Positions 35,281 through 44,419 of a DNA stretch of 55,792 nt are shown here, in pieces. Both the position numbers and the translations under genes were made by a program. The DNA is taken from positions 1-55,792 of the forward strand of contig DAISJD010000008.1 in the NCBI GenBank assembly GCA_036821645.1. The letters run 5' to 3'. This stretch comes from DAISJD01 sp036821645. GTDB taxonomy: Bacteria; Pseudomonadota; Alphaproteobacteria; ATCC43930; CGMCC-115725. The notes beneath the pieces were generated by a model. The model did not search any database and was not told the DNA's origin. It saw only the letters and a program-made list of their open reading frames with translations. How positions within the stretch are numbered: the first letter of the stretch is position 1; the number at the start of each line of letters is the position of its first letter.

Positions 35281-36167
35281 CCACTTTCGATCATGTTCAC
35301 CCGGATTTTCAGCACATTATGGGGTTTACAGACAAGGAGCGGATTGCCTTCATGGACCAACCGCGTTGGATTGCCTATCCAGCAGTGAGTTCCATATTGG
35401 ACACGATGCGGGGGTTAATGGAAAAGCCCACCAGGCCCCGGATGCCCAACTTGCTGATTGTTGGTGAATCGAATAACGGCAAAACAACGGTGGTTCGCCG
35501 GTTTCGTGATTTACACGGACAAGGCTACGTCGACGAGGACGCCAACCCGGTAAAACCGGTCATTGTGGCTGAAGCCCCGCCAAGCGCCGACGAAAAGGGG
35601 CTTTACCTGTCGATACTGGAGCGGTTTTTTACCCCCCACCGTCCCACAGATCCAACCGCGAAGCTCCGGTATCAAGTCATTCATCTGATGCGCCTCTGTA
35701 GAACAAGAATACTCATCATTGATGAGTTTCATTCCTTGCTGACCGGTACTCCGATCAAGCAGCGCGAGGTCATGAACGCGATCAAATTGTTGTGCAACGA
35801 ACTCGCCATCCCGATCGTCGGTGTCGGGACGCGGGAAGCGGTTCGGGTTTTGCACACTGACCCGCAACACGCCAGTCGCTTCGATGTGATTTCATTGCCG
35901 CTATGGGGACTGAACCACGATTTTCAACGGCTGCTCGCCGGGTTTGAGAAAATCCTGCCACTCAAAAACCCATCCCGGCTTTTTGAGCCAGAGCTAGCCG
36001 CTGCTCTGCACCTCATCTCTGGCGGCAATCTTGGCGACCTACATCGTTTGCTGATTGAATGCGCAACCGAGGCAATCAATGGCAAAAAAGAACAGATCGA
36101 TAAACAGATTATCGAGAGCAAATCATGGATACGCCCCACACGTGGCATCCGGGAGCGCATTGCGTAA
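35277..36167 (+). CDS. tnsC: TnsC-like AAA+ regulator
   Basis: This ATPase links target selection by TniQ to TnsA/TnsB. The 296-residue protein has Walker A LLIVGESNNGKTTVVRRF, Walker B TRILIIDEFHSLLTG, a sensor region (GVGTREAVRVLH), and an arginine-rich C-terminal lid (GGNLGDLHRLLIECA). Its size is close to TniB/TnsC of Tn5053- and Tn6022-like elements, shorter than Tn7 TnsC. It overlaps tnsB by 4 nt and tniQ by 43 nt. Confidence 0.95.
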   Translation: MTTFDHVHPDFQHIMGFTDKERIAFMDQPRWIAYPAVSSILDTMRGLMEKPTRPRMPNLLIVGESNNGKTTVVRRFRDLHGQGYVDEDANPVKPVIVAEAPPSADEKGLYLSILERFFTPHRPTDPTAKLRYQVIHLMRLCRTRILIIDEFHSLLTGTPIKQREVMNAIKLLCNELAIPIVGVGTREAVRVLHTDPQHASRFDVISLPLWGLNHDFQRLLAGFEKILPLKNPSRLFEPELAAALHLISGGNLGDLHRLLIECATEAINGKKEQIDKQIIESKSWIRPTRGIRERIA

Positions 36168-37246
36168 ACCCTCGCTGGACGATCCCGGTCCCGCTCTTGC
36201 CGGACGAACTTTTTTCATCCTGGCTAGTCAGGGTGGCGCTGGCCCATGGGTGCGACCCTTTGGTGGTAACAGGCGCGCTGTGGCCTGAATGGCGTGCATG
36301 GATCGTAGACCTCGATCGTGGATTAACCGAAGACCGGCTCGCCAAATTATGCACCATGTCCGGGATCAGGGCCGAGGCATTCAATGCCGGATCACTGGGC
36401 ACAATTATCAAAAAGATCGCGGATGACGCCCCGCACTGGCCCTGGCTGCTGACCTACGGCACACGAAACCGAAAGCGGCATGGCGGGCTCCAAATCTGTC
36501 CCGCCTGCCTCGCAGAAGATAAAACGCCGTATTACCGGCTTCAGTGGCGTTTGGCATGGCATGTCGGATGCTCAAAGCACGATTGCATGCTCTTGGATCG
36601 ATGCCCAAACTGCGATGCGGTTTTTGAACCACACAGGCTTTCCGCCGAAGACGCACACGTCGCCATTTGTGCTTCGTGCAAACACGATCTGAGGGAAGCG
36701 GTTAAAATCCCCTTTGATTGTAATGCTCTTGCGTTTCAAAGCATGGCCGATACGGTTGTATCGTCGTCTCATTGTGATTACGGCCAAGGTATCCTGACGA
36801 CGGCCGAGTGGTTTGCACTGGCAAGGTATTTCATCGCGCTATTTCGCAAGTCATGCCTTGGAAAAACCGAACAACTGTCCTCGATGTTTGCAATGCTGGG
36901 CGTCAGTATCGATCCCGACTACGTTCCAGCAACCGGTCTCCCTCTCGAATTGTTACCTTGTGTCGAGCGGTCGTTACTGATCGCATCCGCTTGGCAGGTG
37001 ATCAATGAAGGACCAGGTCGGTTGCTTGAAGCAATCGACGCAACAAAATTGCACCTTCACGTCTTCCAAAACGCCCGGCTGGTTCCACCAACTTGCCTTG
37101 AAAAAGTTTTTAAGAGTCTGCCCGTAAAAGAAAATAAAAAGAAATCACCTCGCATCACCCGCTCTGGAAAACAGAGGTCGAAAGCCTCCGTCATGCGTGC
37201 CTGGGCGCGATTACAGCGGAAAATGGTGATATATGGGGAGCAATAA
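36125..37246 (+). CDS. tniQ: TniQ/TnsD-like target-site selector
   Basis: TniQ proteins recognise the attachment site and recruit TnsC. The 373-residue product has the family N terminus (WTIPVPLLPDELFSSWLVRVALAHG) and zinc-binding motifs (QICPACLAEDKTPYYRLQWRLAWHVGCSKHDCMLLDRCPNCD...CASCKHD). The C-terminal part, lacking other zinc fingers, would read the comM site. Its start lies 43 nt inside tnsC with GAGAG upstream. It is the most likely determinant of comM specificity. Confidence 0.92.
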   Translation: MDTPHTWHPGAHCVNPRWTIPVPLLPDELFSSWLVRVALAHGCDPLVVTGALWPEWRAWIVDLDRGLTEDRLAKLCTMSGIRAEAFNAGSLGTIIKKIADDAPHWPWLLTYGTRNRKRHGGLQICPACLAEDKTPYYRLQWRLAWHVGCSKHDCMLLDRCPNCDAVFEPHRLSAEDAHVAICASCKHDLREAVKIPFDCNALAFQSMADTVVSSSHCDYGQGILTTAEWFALARYFIALFRKSCLGKTEQLSSMFAMLGVSIDPDYVPATGLPLELLPCVERSLLIASAWQVINEGPGRLLEAIDATKLHLHVFQNARLVPPTCLEKVFKSLPVKENKKKSPRITRSGKQRSKASVMRAWARLQRKMVIYGEQ

Positions 37247-38636
37247 TCCTTCACTGTCGATGTGCGATGAATGCGGTCGCTATGTGGCGAAGTTCTGGCG
37301 CACGTATAAGAACCACCATTATTGCGCGACATGTTATGCACGTGTGTTCAAACCATGCACATGCCCAAAATGTGGAAAGGTCGCCAGATTACCCAAAAAC
37401 GATACCGGCGCTGTTTGTCGACAGTGCGAAATTGCAAAACCCTGTTCCCGTTGTGGCAAATTACCGGGTTATCCGATCGGCAAGATCACGCCGTATGGAC
37501 CGGTCTGCAACGCGTGTTCCCCCTATTTTCGTCCTCCGAAACCTTGTGACGTATGCGCTACACTGTCATCTCGTCTTAGCCGCATAACGCGGCTCGGCGG
37601 GAAATTGCGTCTCTGTCCGAAATGCGCACGTGCGGATCTGGGATCGTGTTCGGCATGCGGTCGTCACAGGTTGCTGGCGGTGACACAAGATGGAAAAGCC
37701 ATCTGTAAAACATGCTCAGAAAATGAAAATAAACAGTGCCAGTCATGTAATTCATCGATTCCGGCAGGAAGAGGCAAATTGTGTCAAACATGCTATTGGC
37801 TGGCACTATGTCGGAAGAAGATACAGATAAATAAAAATGCATTGAGGTCTGAAGAGATAGTTATAGCGTTCAATGATTTTGCTGAATGGCTCATTGTTGA
37901 GGTTGGATCAAATAAAGCTGCTGTTTCACTAAAAAAATACATTGGGTTTTTCATTCAAATCGATAAAGAGTGGGAAAATATCCCCGATTATCTGAAATTA
38001 TTGGATCATTTTGGACCCGATGGGTTACGGCGCGTTCGGTTGCCAATGCGATGGTTAGCGGAAACAAAAGGGCTCATCATTGATATTGGTGCCCGAGAAG
38101 CTGCTTCAGAGCAACGACGCATTGAGAAGATGATGCAGATTTTTGCTGAAGGGACCGTGGCAAACACGGTACTCGTAGGTTACCTGAATGAGCTTATGGC
38201 CCGTGTCAATGAGGGTAAGAGCACGTTGAGGTCGGCTCGTTTGGCACTTTGCCCGGCAGTTGCCTTGATGGAGCTGACTCATGGGTCAGGAGAGAAATTA
38301 CCCGATCAATCACTGCTAAATCGATATTTATCTCAATCGCAAGGGCAAAAAACAGCAATTACAGGCTTTATAAATTTTAGCAATAAAACAATAAATACAA
38401 ATTTATCATTAAAAAAAATTCCAAAAAAGAATTATAATGATAAATCTTTAAAAAATAAAATTATAAAATTACGTGCTAAAAATAAAAAAAATGAAAAAGA
38501 TATGAATTATATTTCAATTTTTCTTATTCAATATTTTTATAAATTATCAAGAAAATCATCGTCAGAAATTGTTAAATTAAATTTAATCAATATTAAACAC
38601 AATAATAGATATTATTTTTTACCAAAATTTAAATAA
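37233..38636 (+). CDS. Cys-rich fifth transposon gene, TniE-like position, unknown role
   Basis: The 467-residue product starts inside the tniQ 3' end, so it belongs to the same operon. The first 180 residues carry about a dozen CxxC pairs (MCDECGRY, YCATCYARVF, CTCPKCGKV, VCRQCEIAKPCSRCGK, VCNACS, CDVCA, LCPKCARADLGSCSACG, ICKTCS, QCQSCN, LCQTCYW), forming serial zinc ribbons. A helical middle part (VAFNDFAEWLIVEVGSNKAAVSLKKYIGFF...GLRRVRLPMRWLAETKG) recalls a tyrosine-recombinase core-binding domain. The last 80 residues are extremely Asn/Lys/Ile-rich and AT-rich. Its position matches the fifth gene (tniE) in AbaR-type elements, but I cannot confirm homology. Confidence 0.75.
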   Translation: MGSNNPSLSMCDECGRYVAKFWRTYKNHHYCATCYARVFKPCTCPKCGKVARLPKNDTGAVCRQCEIAKPCSRCGKLPGYPIGKITPYGPVCNACSPYFRPPKPCDVCATLSSRLSRITRLGGKLRLCPKCARADLGSCSACGRHRLLAVTQDGKAICKTCSENENKQCQSCNSSIPAGRGKLCQTCYWLALCRKKIQINKNALRSEEIVIAFNDFAEWLIVEVGSNKAAVSLKKYIGFFIQIDKEWENIPDYLKLLDHFGPDGLRRVRLPMRWLAETKGLIIDIGAREAASEQRRIEKMMQIFAEGTVANTVLVGYLNELMARVNEGKSTLRSARLALCPAVALMELTHGSGEKLPDQSLLNRYLSQSQGQKTAITGFINFSNKTINTNLSLKKIPKKNYNDKSLKNKIIKLRAKNKKNEKDMNYISIFLIQYFYKLSRKSSSEIVKLNLINIKHNNRYYFLPKFK

Positions 38637-38882
38637 ATTAATTTTAATCTTAAATTAATAAAATTTTTTACAAAATTTTCATAATTAATATTATTAATTG
38701 ATGATTATCTTATCAAATTAAAGCAAAAACTACCAATACTAACATATATTTATCATTTAATGGTTGATTTTAATGCGTTTTTTATATACAAAATACCGTG
38801 TCGGATTTTACCCCTCCGTATAGATGAATACTCATCAGGTGGATGCGTCTGTGAGCATCATAAAACTCTGAAAGAGCCAGAT
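38637..38882. other. Very AT-rich intergenic region at the cargo boundary
   Basis: The 246 nt between the fifth transposon gene and the first cargo gene are almost all A and T for about the first 130 nt, with no clear coding potential. An in-frame upstream extension of the next gene from 38760 lacks support. It probably holds the promoter of the cargo gene; no specific site stands out. Confidence 0.5.
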
Positions 38883-39950
38883 ATGTCAGATTATGGATAC
38901 GAAATTGATTTTCTACCCGTTGGCAACGGCGACAAGAGCGGCGACGCCATTGCTTTGCGATACGGAAAAGAGGGAAATTACAAGGTGATGATCATTGATG
39001 GAGGCACTAAGGCTTCCGGTCAAGACTTAGTGAATCACATAAAGAAATATTACAAAACGAATTACGTCGACTTCTTGGTAAACACACACCCCGATGCAGA
39101 TCACGCATCTGGCCTTGAGGTTGTACTTCAACAGTTGAATGTTGGTGAGGTCTGGGTTCATCGTCCTTGGAAATACGTAGATCAGATCCGCCACTGGTTC
39201 ACGGACGGCAGGATCACCGAGAAGAGTCTAGAGTTTCGCCTGAAAGATCTACTATCGCACTCTTATCAGATTGAAACGCTGGCAAACGAAAAAGGAATCT
39301 CAATCTATGAGCCGTATGCCGGTGCAAAGATCGGTGACTTCACAGTCCTATCACCTTGTAAAGAATGGTATTTAGAGCTCGTTCCACAGTTCAATAAAAC
39401 TCCCAGCGCATATCCTAACATTTTCACTGAAGATTCGCACTTAGAGTTGGCTACAGAATCTTGGGTGACTGAGAATTGGAACAAAGAAACGCTTTCAAAA
39501 ACCTGTGAAACATCGAATGAGAATGAAAGCAGTGTAGTTCTTTACGGAAATCTCAACGGAAACCAATTGTTATTTACTGGTGATGCCGGTATTCAGGCAC
39601 TTGGCAAAGCATGTGACTATGCTGATATGAATGGACTGGATCTTTCCGCATGTCGTTTTATCCAGGTCCCTCACCACGGTAGCCGAAATAATATCTCACC
39701 TGATATTCTGAATCGTTTGGTCGGCCCGTGTGTCCCTCATGGCACTCATCCAAACAAAACAGGCTTTGTTTCTGCATCAAAAAATTCAGCAGTTCATCCA
39801 CGTAGAGTGGTCACGAACGCATTTTTGAGACGCGGTGTAAAAATTCATGAAACGAAAGGGAGGAAGTTGCAGCATATACACAATATGGAACCTCGTTTAG
39901 GATGGGTGTCAGCGAATCAGGTGCAATTTCATGACAACGTCGAAGAATGA
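38883..39950 (+). CDS. ComEC-like metallo-beta-lactamase-fold hydrolase (cargo MBL1)
   Basis: The 355-residue soluble protein has the MBL fold with N-terminal DFLPVGNGDKSGDAIALRYG and the metal motif VNTHPDADHASG (His69, Asp71, Asp73, His74). LLFTGDAG and QVPHHGSRNNIS follow, the set typical of the ComEC/Rec2-type nuclease domain. There are no membrane helices, unlike ComEC. It shares the opening PVGNGD and metal motif with the MBL protein at 43230-44384, so the two are paralogous. ATG 38883 is chosen for AAAGAG upstream and the family start. The likely activity is nucleic-acid or nucleotide hydrolysis; that is inferred from the family. Confidence 0.88.
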   Translation: MSDYGYEIDFLPVGNGDKSGDAIALRYGKEGNYKVMIIDGGTKASGQDLVNHIKKYYKTNYVDFLVNTHPDADHASGLEVVLQQLNVGEVWVHRPWKYVDQIRHWFTDGRITEKSLEFRLKDLLSHSYQIETLANEKGISIYEPYAGAKIGDFTVLSPCKEWYLELVPQFNKTPSAYPNIFTEDSHLELATESWVTENWNKETLSKTCETSNENESSVVLYGNLNGNQLLFTGDAGIQALGKACDYADMNGLDLSACRFIQVPHHGSRNNISPDILNRLVGPCVPHGTHPNKTGFVSASKNSAVHPRRVVTNAFLRRGVKIHETKGRKLQHIHNMEPRLGWVSANQVQFHDNVEE

Positions 39951-40047
39951 AAAACAAAATATTATCTGCAACTTTTTTTATATGTAATTTTTTTTCAAAT
40001 TTACATCTCTATATGTTGTTATTTTATTTCCAAAAAAGGGGTAATTA

Positions 40048-40824
40048 GTGGCACTTATCGATGAATACACTCTTAAAGCGCGTCAACTGCCAGCATTTTT
40101 TGCTATGGCCCCTGCCATCGTATCGGCCTACGCTCTTATCCCCGATCTAAGGAGCTCATGGGGTGTGATCGGAGGGTTGCTTGCGGGGTTAGGTGGCCCG
40201 GCGGCGCTGGCATACCTTGCTAGGAATCTGGGTAAGCACCTCGAAGCAGCGTTGTTCAAAGCCTGGGGGGGCAAACCAACGACGGCGATGCTTCGCTGGA
40301 CCGACAATCGCATTAGTATTGACACGAAACGCCGCTACCATAACAAACTACGCACGATTGGCATCGACATGCCATCCTCAGTGGATGAAGCCCGTGATCC
40401 AGTCGCAGCGGAAGCAAAGTATGAGTCCGCTGGGGAGTGGCTGGTCCGCAAAACCCGGGACAAGAAGGCCTATCCCCTAGTCTTCACACAGAACATAAAC
40501 TATGGGTTTGCACGGAACTTACTCGGCTTGAGGCCGCTCGGATTGGCAGTAGCAGCTATTTGTGCGGTAGCACAGATAGCTTATGCGGGTTGGGTTTTGA
40601 ACATGGGTGCTGATCTGCCGGCTTTGCTGATTTTCTCATCGGTGATCAGCTTGGCAGCCGCCACATTCTGGGGAATGGCAGTAAGTTCCGAGTGGGCGTT
40701 AAGCGCAGCCGTGGCTTATTCCAGGGTGCTTCTGGAAACATGCGAAGATTTGGAACAGACAAAGGCGAAAGCCGTTAAGAAGCCGAAAGAGGGAGCAAAA
40801 ACCGACACCACTTCTTTTGGCTGA
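40048..40824 (+). CDS. Four-helix membrane protein (cargo), possible effector
   Basis: The 258-residue protein has two N-terminal membrane helices (FFAMAPAIVSAYALI and VIGGLLAGLGGPAALAYLA), a cytoplasmic domain of about 100 residues, and two further helices (LGLAVAAICAVAQIAYAGWV and LPALLIFSSVISLAAATFWGM). The C-terminal tail is Lys-rich and ends SFG. GTG 40048 has AAAGGGG upstream. I do not recognise the family. Its place beside MBL1 and opposite the E2-E1-JAB operon suggests a membrane effector or sensor of the same system. Its codon usage is closer to the host than its AT-rich surroundings. Confidence 0.75.
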   Translation: MALIDEYTLKARQLPAFFAMAPAIVSAYALIPDLRSSWGVIGGLLAGLGGPAALAYLARNLGKHLEAALFKAWGGKPTTAMLRWTDNRISIDTKRRYHNKLRTIGIDMPSSVDEARDPVAAEAKYESAGEWLVRKTRDKKAYPLVFTQNINYGFARNLLGLRPLGLAVAAICAVAQIAYAGWVLNMGADLPALLIFSSVISLAAATFWGMAVSSEWALSAAVAYSRVLLETCEDLEQTKAKAVKKPKEGAKTDTTSFG

Positions 40825-40974
40825 CAGTCGTCTCCAACTCCGTAGACAAGGACTGTCCTAAGAGGGGGGCGAGACAAAAGAAGTCGTTAATACACTTCCA
40901 GACGGTGACATATAAGACATTATTGCAGCTTCCCCCTCGCTACTGGTATTTTGATACAGAATGTCTACGAATCA

Positions 40975-43230
40975 TTATAGGATATGTGACAAGACGTGGA
41001 GATCGTCTTCACCAACAATCATCTGAATTATGGGCAGCCCGTCATTCGCCATGCGCAGCGCTAAATAAGAAAGCTGCGCATAATCTTGTTTACTGGGAGA
41101 AGCAGAGTGACCAGGTGGGTGACTGTGCCACTCCCCAATGTAACCTACAATGCTTGCAGTTCGTTGAGCTGCATCAGCAACTATTTCAGCTAAACCGACG
41201 ACACCACGCTCAAATGTCAAAGAACCAGACTTGCTATCAGAGGGAGCTGGTACACCAGTAACCACAACGATAGCACTGATATTGAAGTCGTAGTAACCCA
41301 GCAATATACCGCCAGTTTCGTTTGGTAAACTCTGTATCCGCCAGTCACGAAGCTGCTGCTCCACGCCTTCATCGATAAACAGGTTTAATTCGCCAAGTAG
41401 CATGGACCGTTCTGCCATAACTGGCACATCATATACTTTCACTGTGCCACAAAGCGGATCACGCTGCCATACTCGGATCGATGGCCTCTCACACATTGCG
41501 GATAACATTATTTGCTCCGCTAGCGTACTGGCCTGACCCATGATTCGCGAATATGGCAAGACCGCCGAAACATCTCGGCAGCTTGTACCGCTCCAAAATG
41601 AGTCTGCCTTTCCAGTAAGGTGGTTCTTCCCCCATTCATTTTGAATTAAGGCGCGGTAATACTGCGCTTCTAAGGTCCGCAGGCGGTGTTGGCGTTGGGT
41701 ATCCTCAGCAAGCAAAACTCCTGCATTACCGTTTGGTACAATAAAGACCGAGAAATGCCTGCTGAATTTGTCGACAGCACTAGCTGCACGTGGATACTCA
41801 AGCGTTGTCGATGCATCAATGACCAGCTCCGCCCCAAACAGTACGTCGGTAACTGGCGTACAGCTAAAGTCGGATGCATCTGCTTCGAGAGCCGTAACTT
41901 TGGTGGCACCACATACAGAAGCAGTATGTAATTTTGCGACAACACATGCCTTTGCCTGACCTATGTGCTGCTCATAGGCCGTATGCCGAGACAAGTTGTG
42001 CGGTTTGATATAATCATTATCTATGACAGTCCAATGTCCCCAGCCAGCGCGGCTCCACAAGTTAAGCATCGCACTACCGAGTGATCCTGCCCCTATAAGC
42101 ACACCTTGTGGGCCTTCGTGGTCAATACCCGACTGCTTCCTTGCGGCAGCTGCGTCGTTCCGCGTCAGCACTGCCATCCGCTGAACTTCCCATGAGCGCC
42201 ATTCAGTAGATTGCTCAGAGATCCCTGGCAATTGGTTTCTAAAATATTTTCCTTCGTATTGGATAAAAGCACCGACAGCTACACCCAAATCTAACATGTC
42301 ACCAAATATAATGAATGCATGGTGACTTATAGCATTGGGCTCTGCATCTTTAGCCCTACATATCGGTATATGAATTAAAATAACTGTGCTTTTGTTATTA
42401 TTTGATTTTATACTATCAATTTTATTTAAATTATCTAATAAATTTTTGCTCAAAATTGTCAAAAGGTTAATGCCGCGTCCAGTGAGAATTTCTGCGAGCT
42501 CTCCTAGGGTACGCGGATCACGCTGTACGAATCCATGCACCATAGGGGGCAGATTTATCTCGATTGGGATAGAGGTACTGACATTCACCTCATGATCTTT
42601 GGGGATCGCTTCGAGAAAGCACGTAAGACCACCATCATGACGAGCAGGGTAAGGCATAGCAATGACAAACCGATGCTCGGAACTCTTGATCAGTTCAGGT
42701 AAATTCCACGGCAGAATAAGCTCATACTTACTCAAAAAAAATAGATCTTCGACTGGTTGATCCGTTGGGTGCAGTTCACCTCTTGCACTACATTCGAGCC
42801 ACCACTGGATTCGGCACAGAAAATTCTGCGGAGTCCAGGTACGAAGCACGGATGCCGCTGATTCAAAGTACAAACACAGGCTGACAGGATAACCAATGAC
42901 TCCTTGGTTCTGGTGCATCAGAACGGGGAAATCTTTGCGTAAAACTAAAACCTCAATGAGCTGCTTTGGATCAGCAGGGACACAGAGCATCAAGCGTTCT
43001 CGGAAGTTTATACCAACGGTGTTCCTAGAAGGAACACCGTTGCACCTGACCTCAACTATAAGGCACTCAAACTGCGTATCCTCACCTCCCATGCGCTGTA
43101 AGAGTTTAATCACCGAGTAATCCCTATGGCGTACCACCGCATCGTAAAGCTTCCTGGCACGTTGTATCGTTAGAGCTCCCGCATTCGCGACTGAACTAAA
43201 ACCTGCCAGTTCATGATACTCCTCCATCAT
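40975..43230 (-). CDS. E2-E1-JAB triple-fusion ubiquitin-like conjugation enzyme
   Basis: The 751-residue protein combines three activities of ubiquitin-type systems. An E2-like domain (about 80-165) has a candidate catalytic Cys119 in PVSLCLYF followed by RIQWWLECSARGELHP. A ThiF/E1-like adenylating domain (about 350-600) has GVLIGAGSLGSAMLNLWSRAG, VIDNDYIKPHNLSRH, and a likely catalytic Cys551 in SGTSCRD. A C-terminal JAB/JAMM isopeptidase (about 630-751) has Glu638 (NETGGILLGY) and the perfect motif His702-Ser-His704-Pro-x7-Ser713-x2-Asp716. The ATG at 43230 overlaps the MBL2 stop, so translation is coupled. It may attach a protein's C terminus to a target and also remove it. No CD-NTase is present, unlike CBASS Cap2/Cap3. 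Confidence 0.92.
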   Translation of the reverse strand: MMEEYHELAGFSSVANAGALTIQRARKLYDAVVRHRDYSVIKLLQRMGGEDTQFECLIVEVRCNGVPSRNTVGINFRERLMLCVPADPKQLIEVLVLRKDFPVLMHQNQGVIGYPVSLCLYFESAASVLRTWTPQNFLCRIQWWLECSARGELHPTDQPVEDLFFLSKYELILPWNLPELIKSSEHRFVIAMPYPARHDGGLTCFLEAIPKDHEVNVSTSIPIEINLPPMVHGFVQRDPRTLGELAEILTGRGINLLTILSKNLLDNLNKIDSIKSNNNKSTVILIHIPICRAKDAEPNAISHHAFIIFGDMLDLGVAVGAFIQYEGKYFRNQLPGISEQSTEWRSWEVQRMAVLTRNDAAAARKQSGIDHEGPQGVLIGAGSLGSAMLNLWSRAGWGHWTVIDNDYIKPHNLSRHTAYEQHIGQAKACVVAKLHTASVCGATKVTALEADASDFSCTPVTDVLFGAELVIDASTTLEYPRAASAVDKFSRHFSVFIVPNGNAGVLLAEDTQRQHRLRTLEAQYYRALIQNEWGKNHLTGKADSFWSGTSCRDVSAVLPYSRIMGQASTLAEQIMLSAMCERPSIRVWQRDPLCGTVKVYDVPVMAERSMLLGELNLFIDEGVEQQLRDWRIQSLPNETGGILLGYYDFNISAIVVVTGVPAPSDSKSGSLTFERGVVGLAEIVADAAQRTASIVGYIGEWHSHPPGHSASPSKQDYAQLSYLALRMANDGLPIIQMIVGEDDLHVLSHIL

Positions 43231-44384
43231 CAACCTGCCCGCGGCGGTGATGATTGAACAATAAATGTAGCACCGCTGGAGACTGGGCGAATCCAAGTTA
43301 CACCAGCTCTCGTGATCTCAAAAAGGATTTGATCGGGCTTATCCGTATTGGGTTCCTCCATTGTTACGAGAAATTCGCGCCCCCCGACTTTCTTCAAATA
43401 TTTCTCGTATGCCTTGCGGGCCTGGATGTGAGGCGGTTGCTTTTGCTCGTATGAGGTATCAGTATTCGTAATAGGTTTGGAAGAGCTAACGATGTACGCA
43501 TCTCTTTTACCCATCCCGAGTAATTCTTTGACGCGAGGCTTGGGCTCAGTTTCCTTTTCACCTTTTTTGTCGCTCAGCGCAAGATAACTACAATGATGGG
43601 GGACATTGTACAGATCCCAGACAAGCCGATCATCATTATTGTGATACAATGTCGTGCTTACGATATCCTCTACACTCTCCCAAGTTGCATCTCCAAAATG
43701 AAGATAGTCGTATTCCTCCGAACCAGCCCGAAAACGAATGTTGAAAACCAGGGAAGCCTCGTTTCGGATGATATCGCCGTCATCACAGTGCTTGATAAAC
43801 GGAGAATGACAGAAGAACTCCACCTTGTCTGCGCCCAACGAGAAACCAGGCACAATCGTGCCAGCATCAACAAACAAATGATCGCGTGCCGAAGCGGGCT
43901 CATCACGCTTCTTCAAGTATGGTTCGAGCCAGTCAATCAGTTCTTTGGGCTTTGAGAACACTAAGATGCCTTTACCTTCAAGTAAACGATGTCTTGCTTC
44001 TTGACGGAGTAGAACAAATTCATCCTTTTGATGATCATTATCTGTCTTCTCAAGGAGCATCGCTGCTGGAACCCAGAGCTCCTCTATTTTAATGCGATCA
44101 CTGCCTTGATATTTCTGGGCATGCCGCAACTCGAAAAAGTCGGTACTCCCTTGAATGTGGTCAAGGTCCGCGTGGGTAAAAGCCACCACATCGAAGTAAT
44201 CCTTATTCACTTTTTTCAAATCAGCTTTAAGGCGCGCCGCCAAATCAATCTCAGGTATCATAGTATCTTCTGATTTCACGCGTTGGCAGAAATCCAACAG
44301 AATGCGTCGACCATCGCTCAAGACGATCTGCGTCGTATCACCATTGCCAACCGGATAAAAAACAACTTGATGTTTGTCAGCCAC
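43230..44384 (-). CDS. ComEC-like metallo-beta-lactamase-fold protein (cargo MBL2), possible conjugation substrate
   Basis: The 384-residue protein has the MBL fold with FYPVGNGDTTQIVLSDG, metal motif AFTHADLDHIQGS (His71, Asp73, Asp75, His76), LHFGDATWES and NVPHHCSY. It is paralogous to MBL1. GTG 44384 has AAGGGAGC 6 nt upstream; longer frames read through the operator. Its stop overlaps the start of the E2-E1-JAB gene. It ends SSPPRAG, and C-terminal glycines are what E1 enzymes activate, so this tail is a candidate conjugation site by analogy with CD-NTases in CBASS. The promoter is overlapped by a CIRCE element. Confidence 0.88.
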   Translation of the reverse strand: MADKHQVVFYPVGNGDTTQIVLSDGRRILLDFCQRVKSEDTMIPEIDLAARLKADLKKVNKDYFDVVAFTHADLDHIQGSTDFFELRHAQKYQGSDRIKIEELWVPAAMLLEKTDNDHQKDEFVLLRQEARHRLLEGKGILVFSKPKELIDWLEPYLKKRDEPASARDHLFVDAGTIVPGFSLGADKVEFFCHSPFIKHCDDGDIIRNEASLVFNIRFRAGSEEYDYLHFGDATWESVEDIVSTTLYHNNDDRLVWDLYNVPHHCSYLALSDKKGEKETEPKPRVKELLGMGKRDAYIVSSSKPITNTDTSYEQKQPPHIQARKAYEKYLKKVGGREFLVTMEEPNTDKPDQILFEITRAGVTWIRPVSSGATFIVQSSPPRAG

Positions 44385-44419
44385 GATTGCTCCCTTCAAA
44401 AACAACGCCAGCCACACAG

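Noticed and set aside
38760..38882. 41-residue N-terminal extension of MBL1
   Set aside because: Unrelated to MBL proteins and in AT-rich leader; the Met at 38883 fits the family start.
38883..44384. Type II CBASS defence island
   Set aside because: E1/E2 and JAB activities are present, but no CD-NTase or recognisable nucleotide-activated effector was found.
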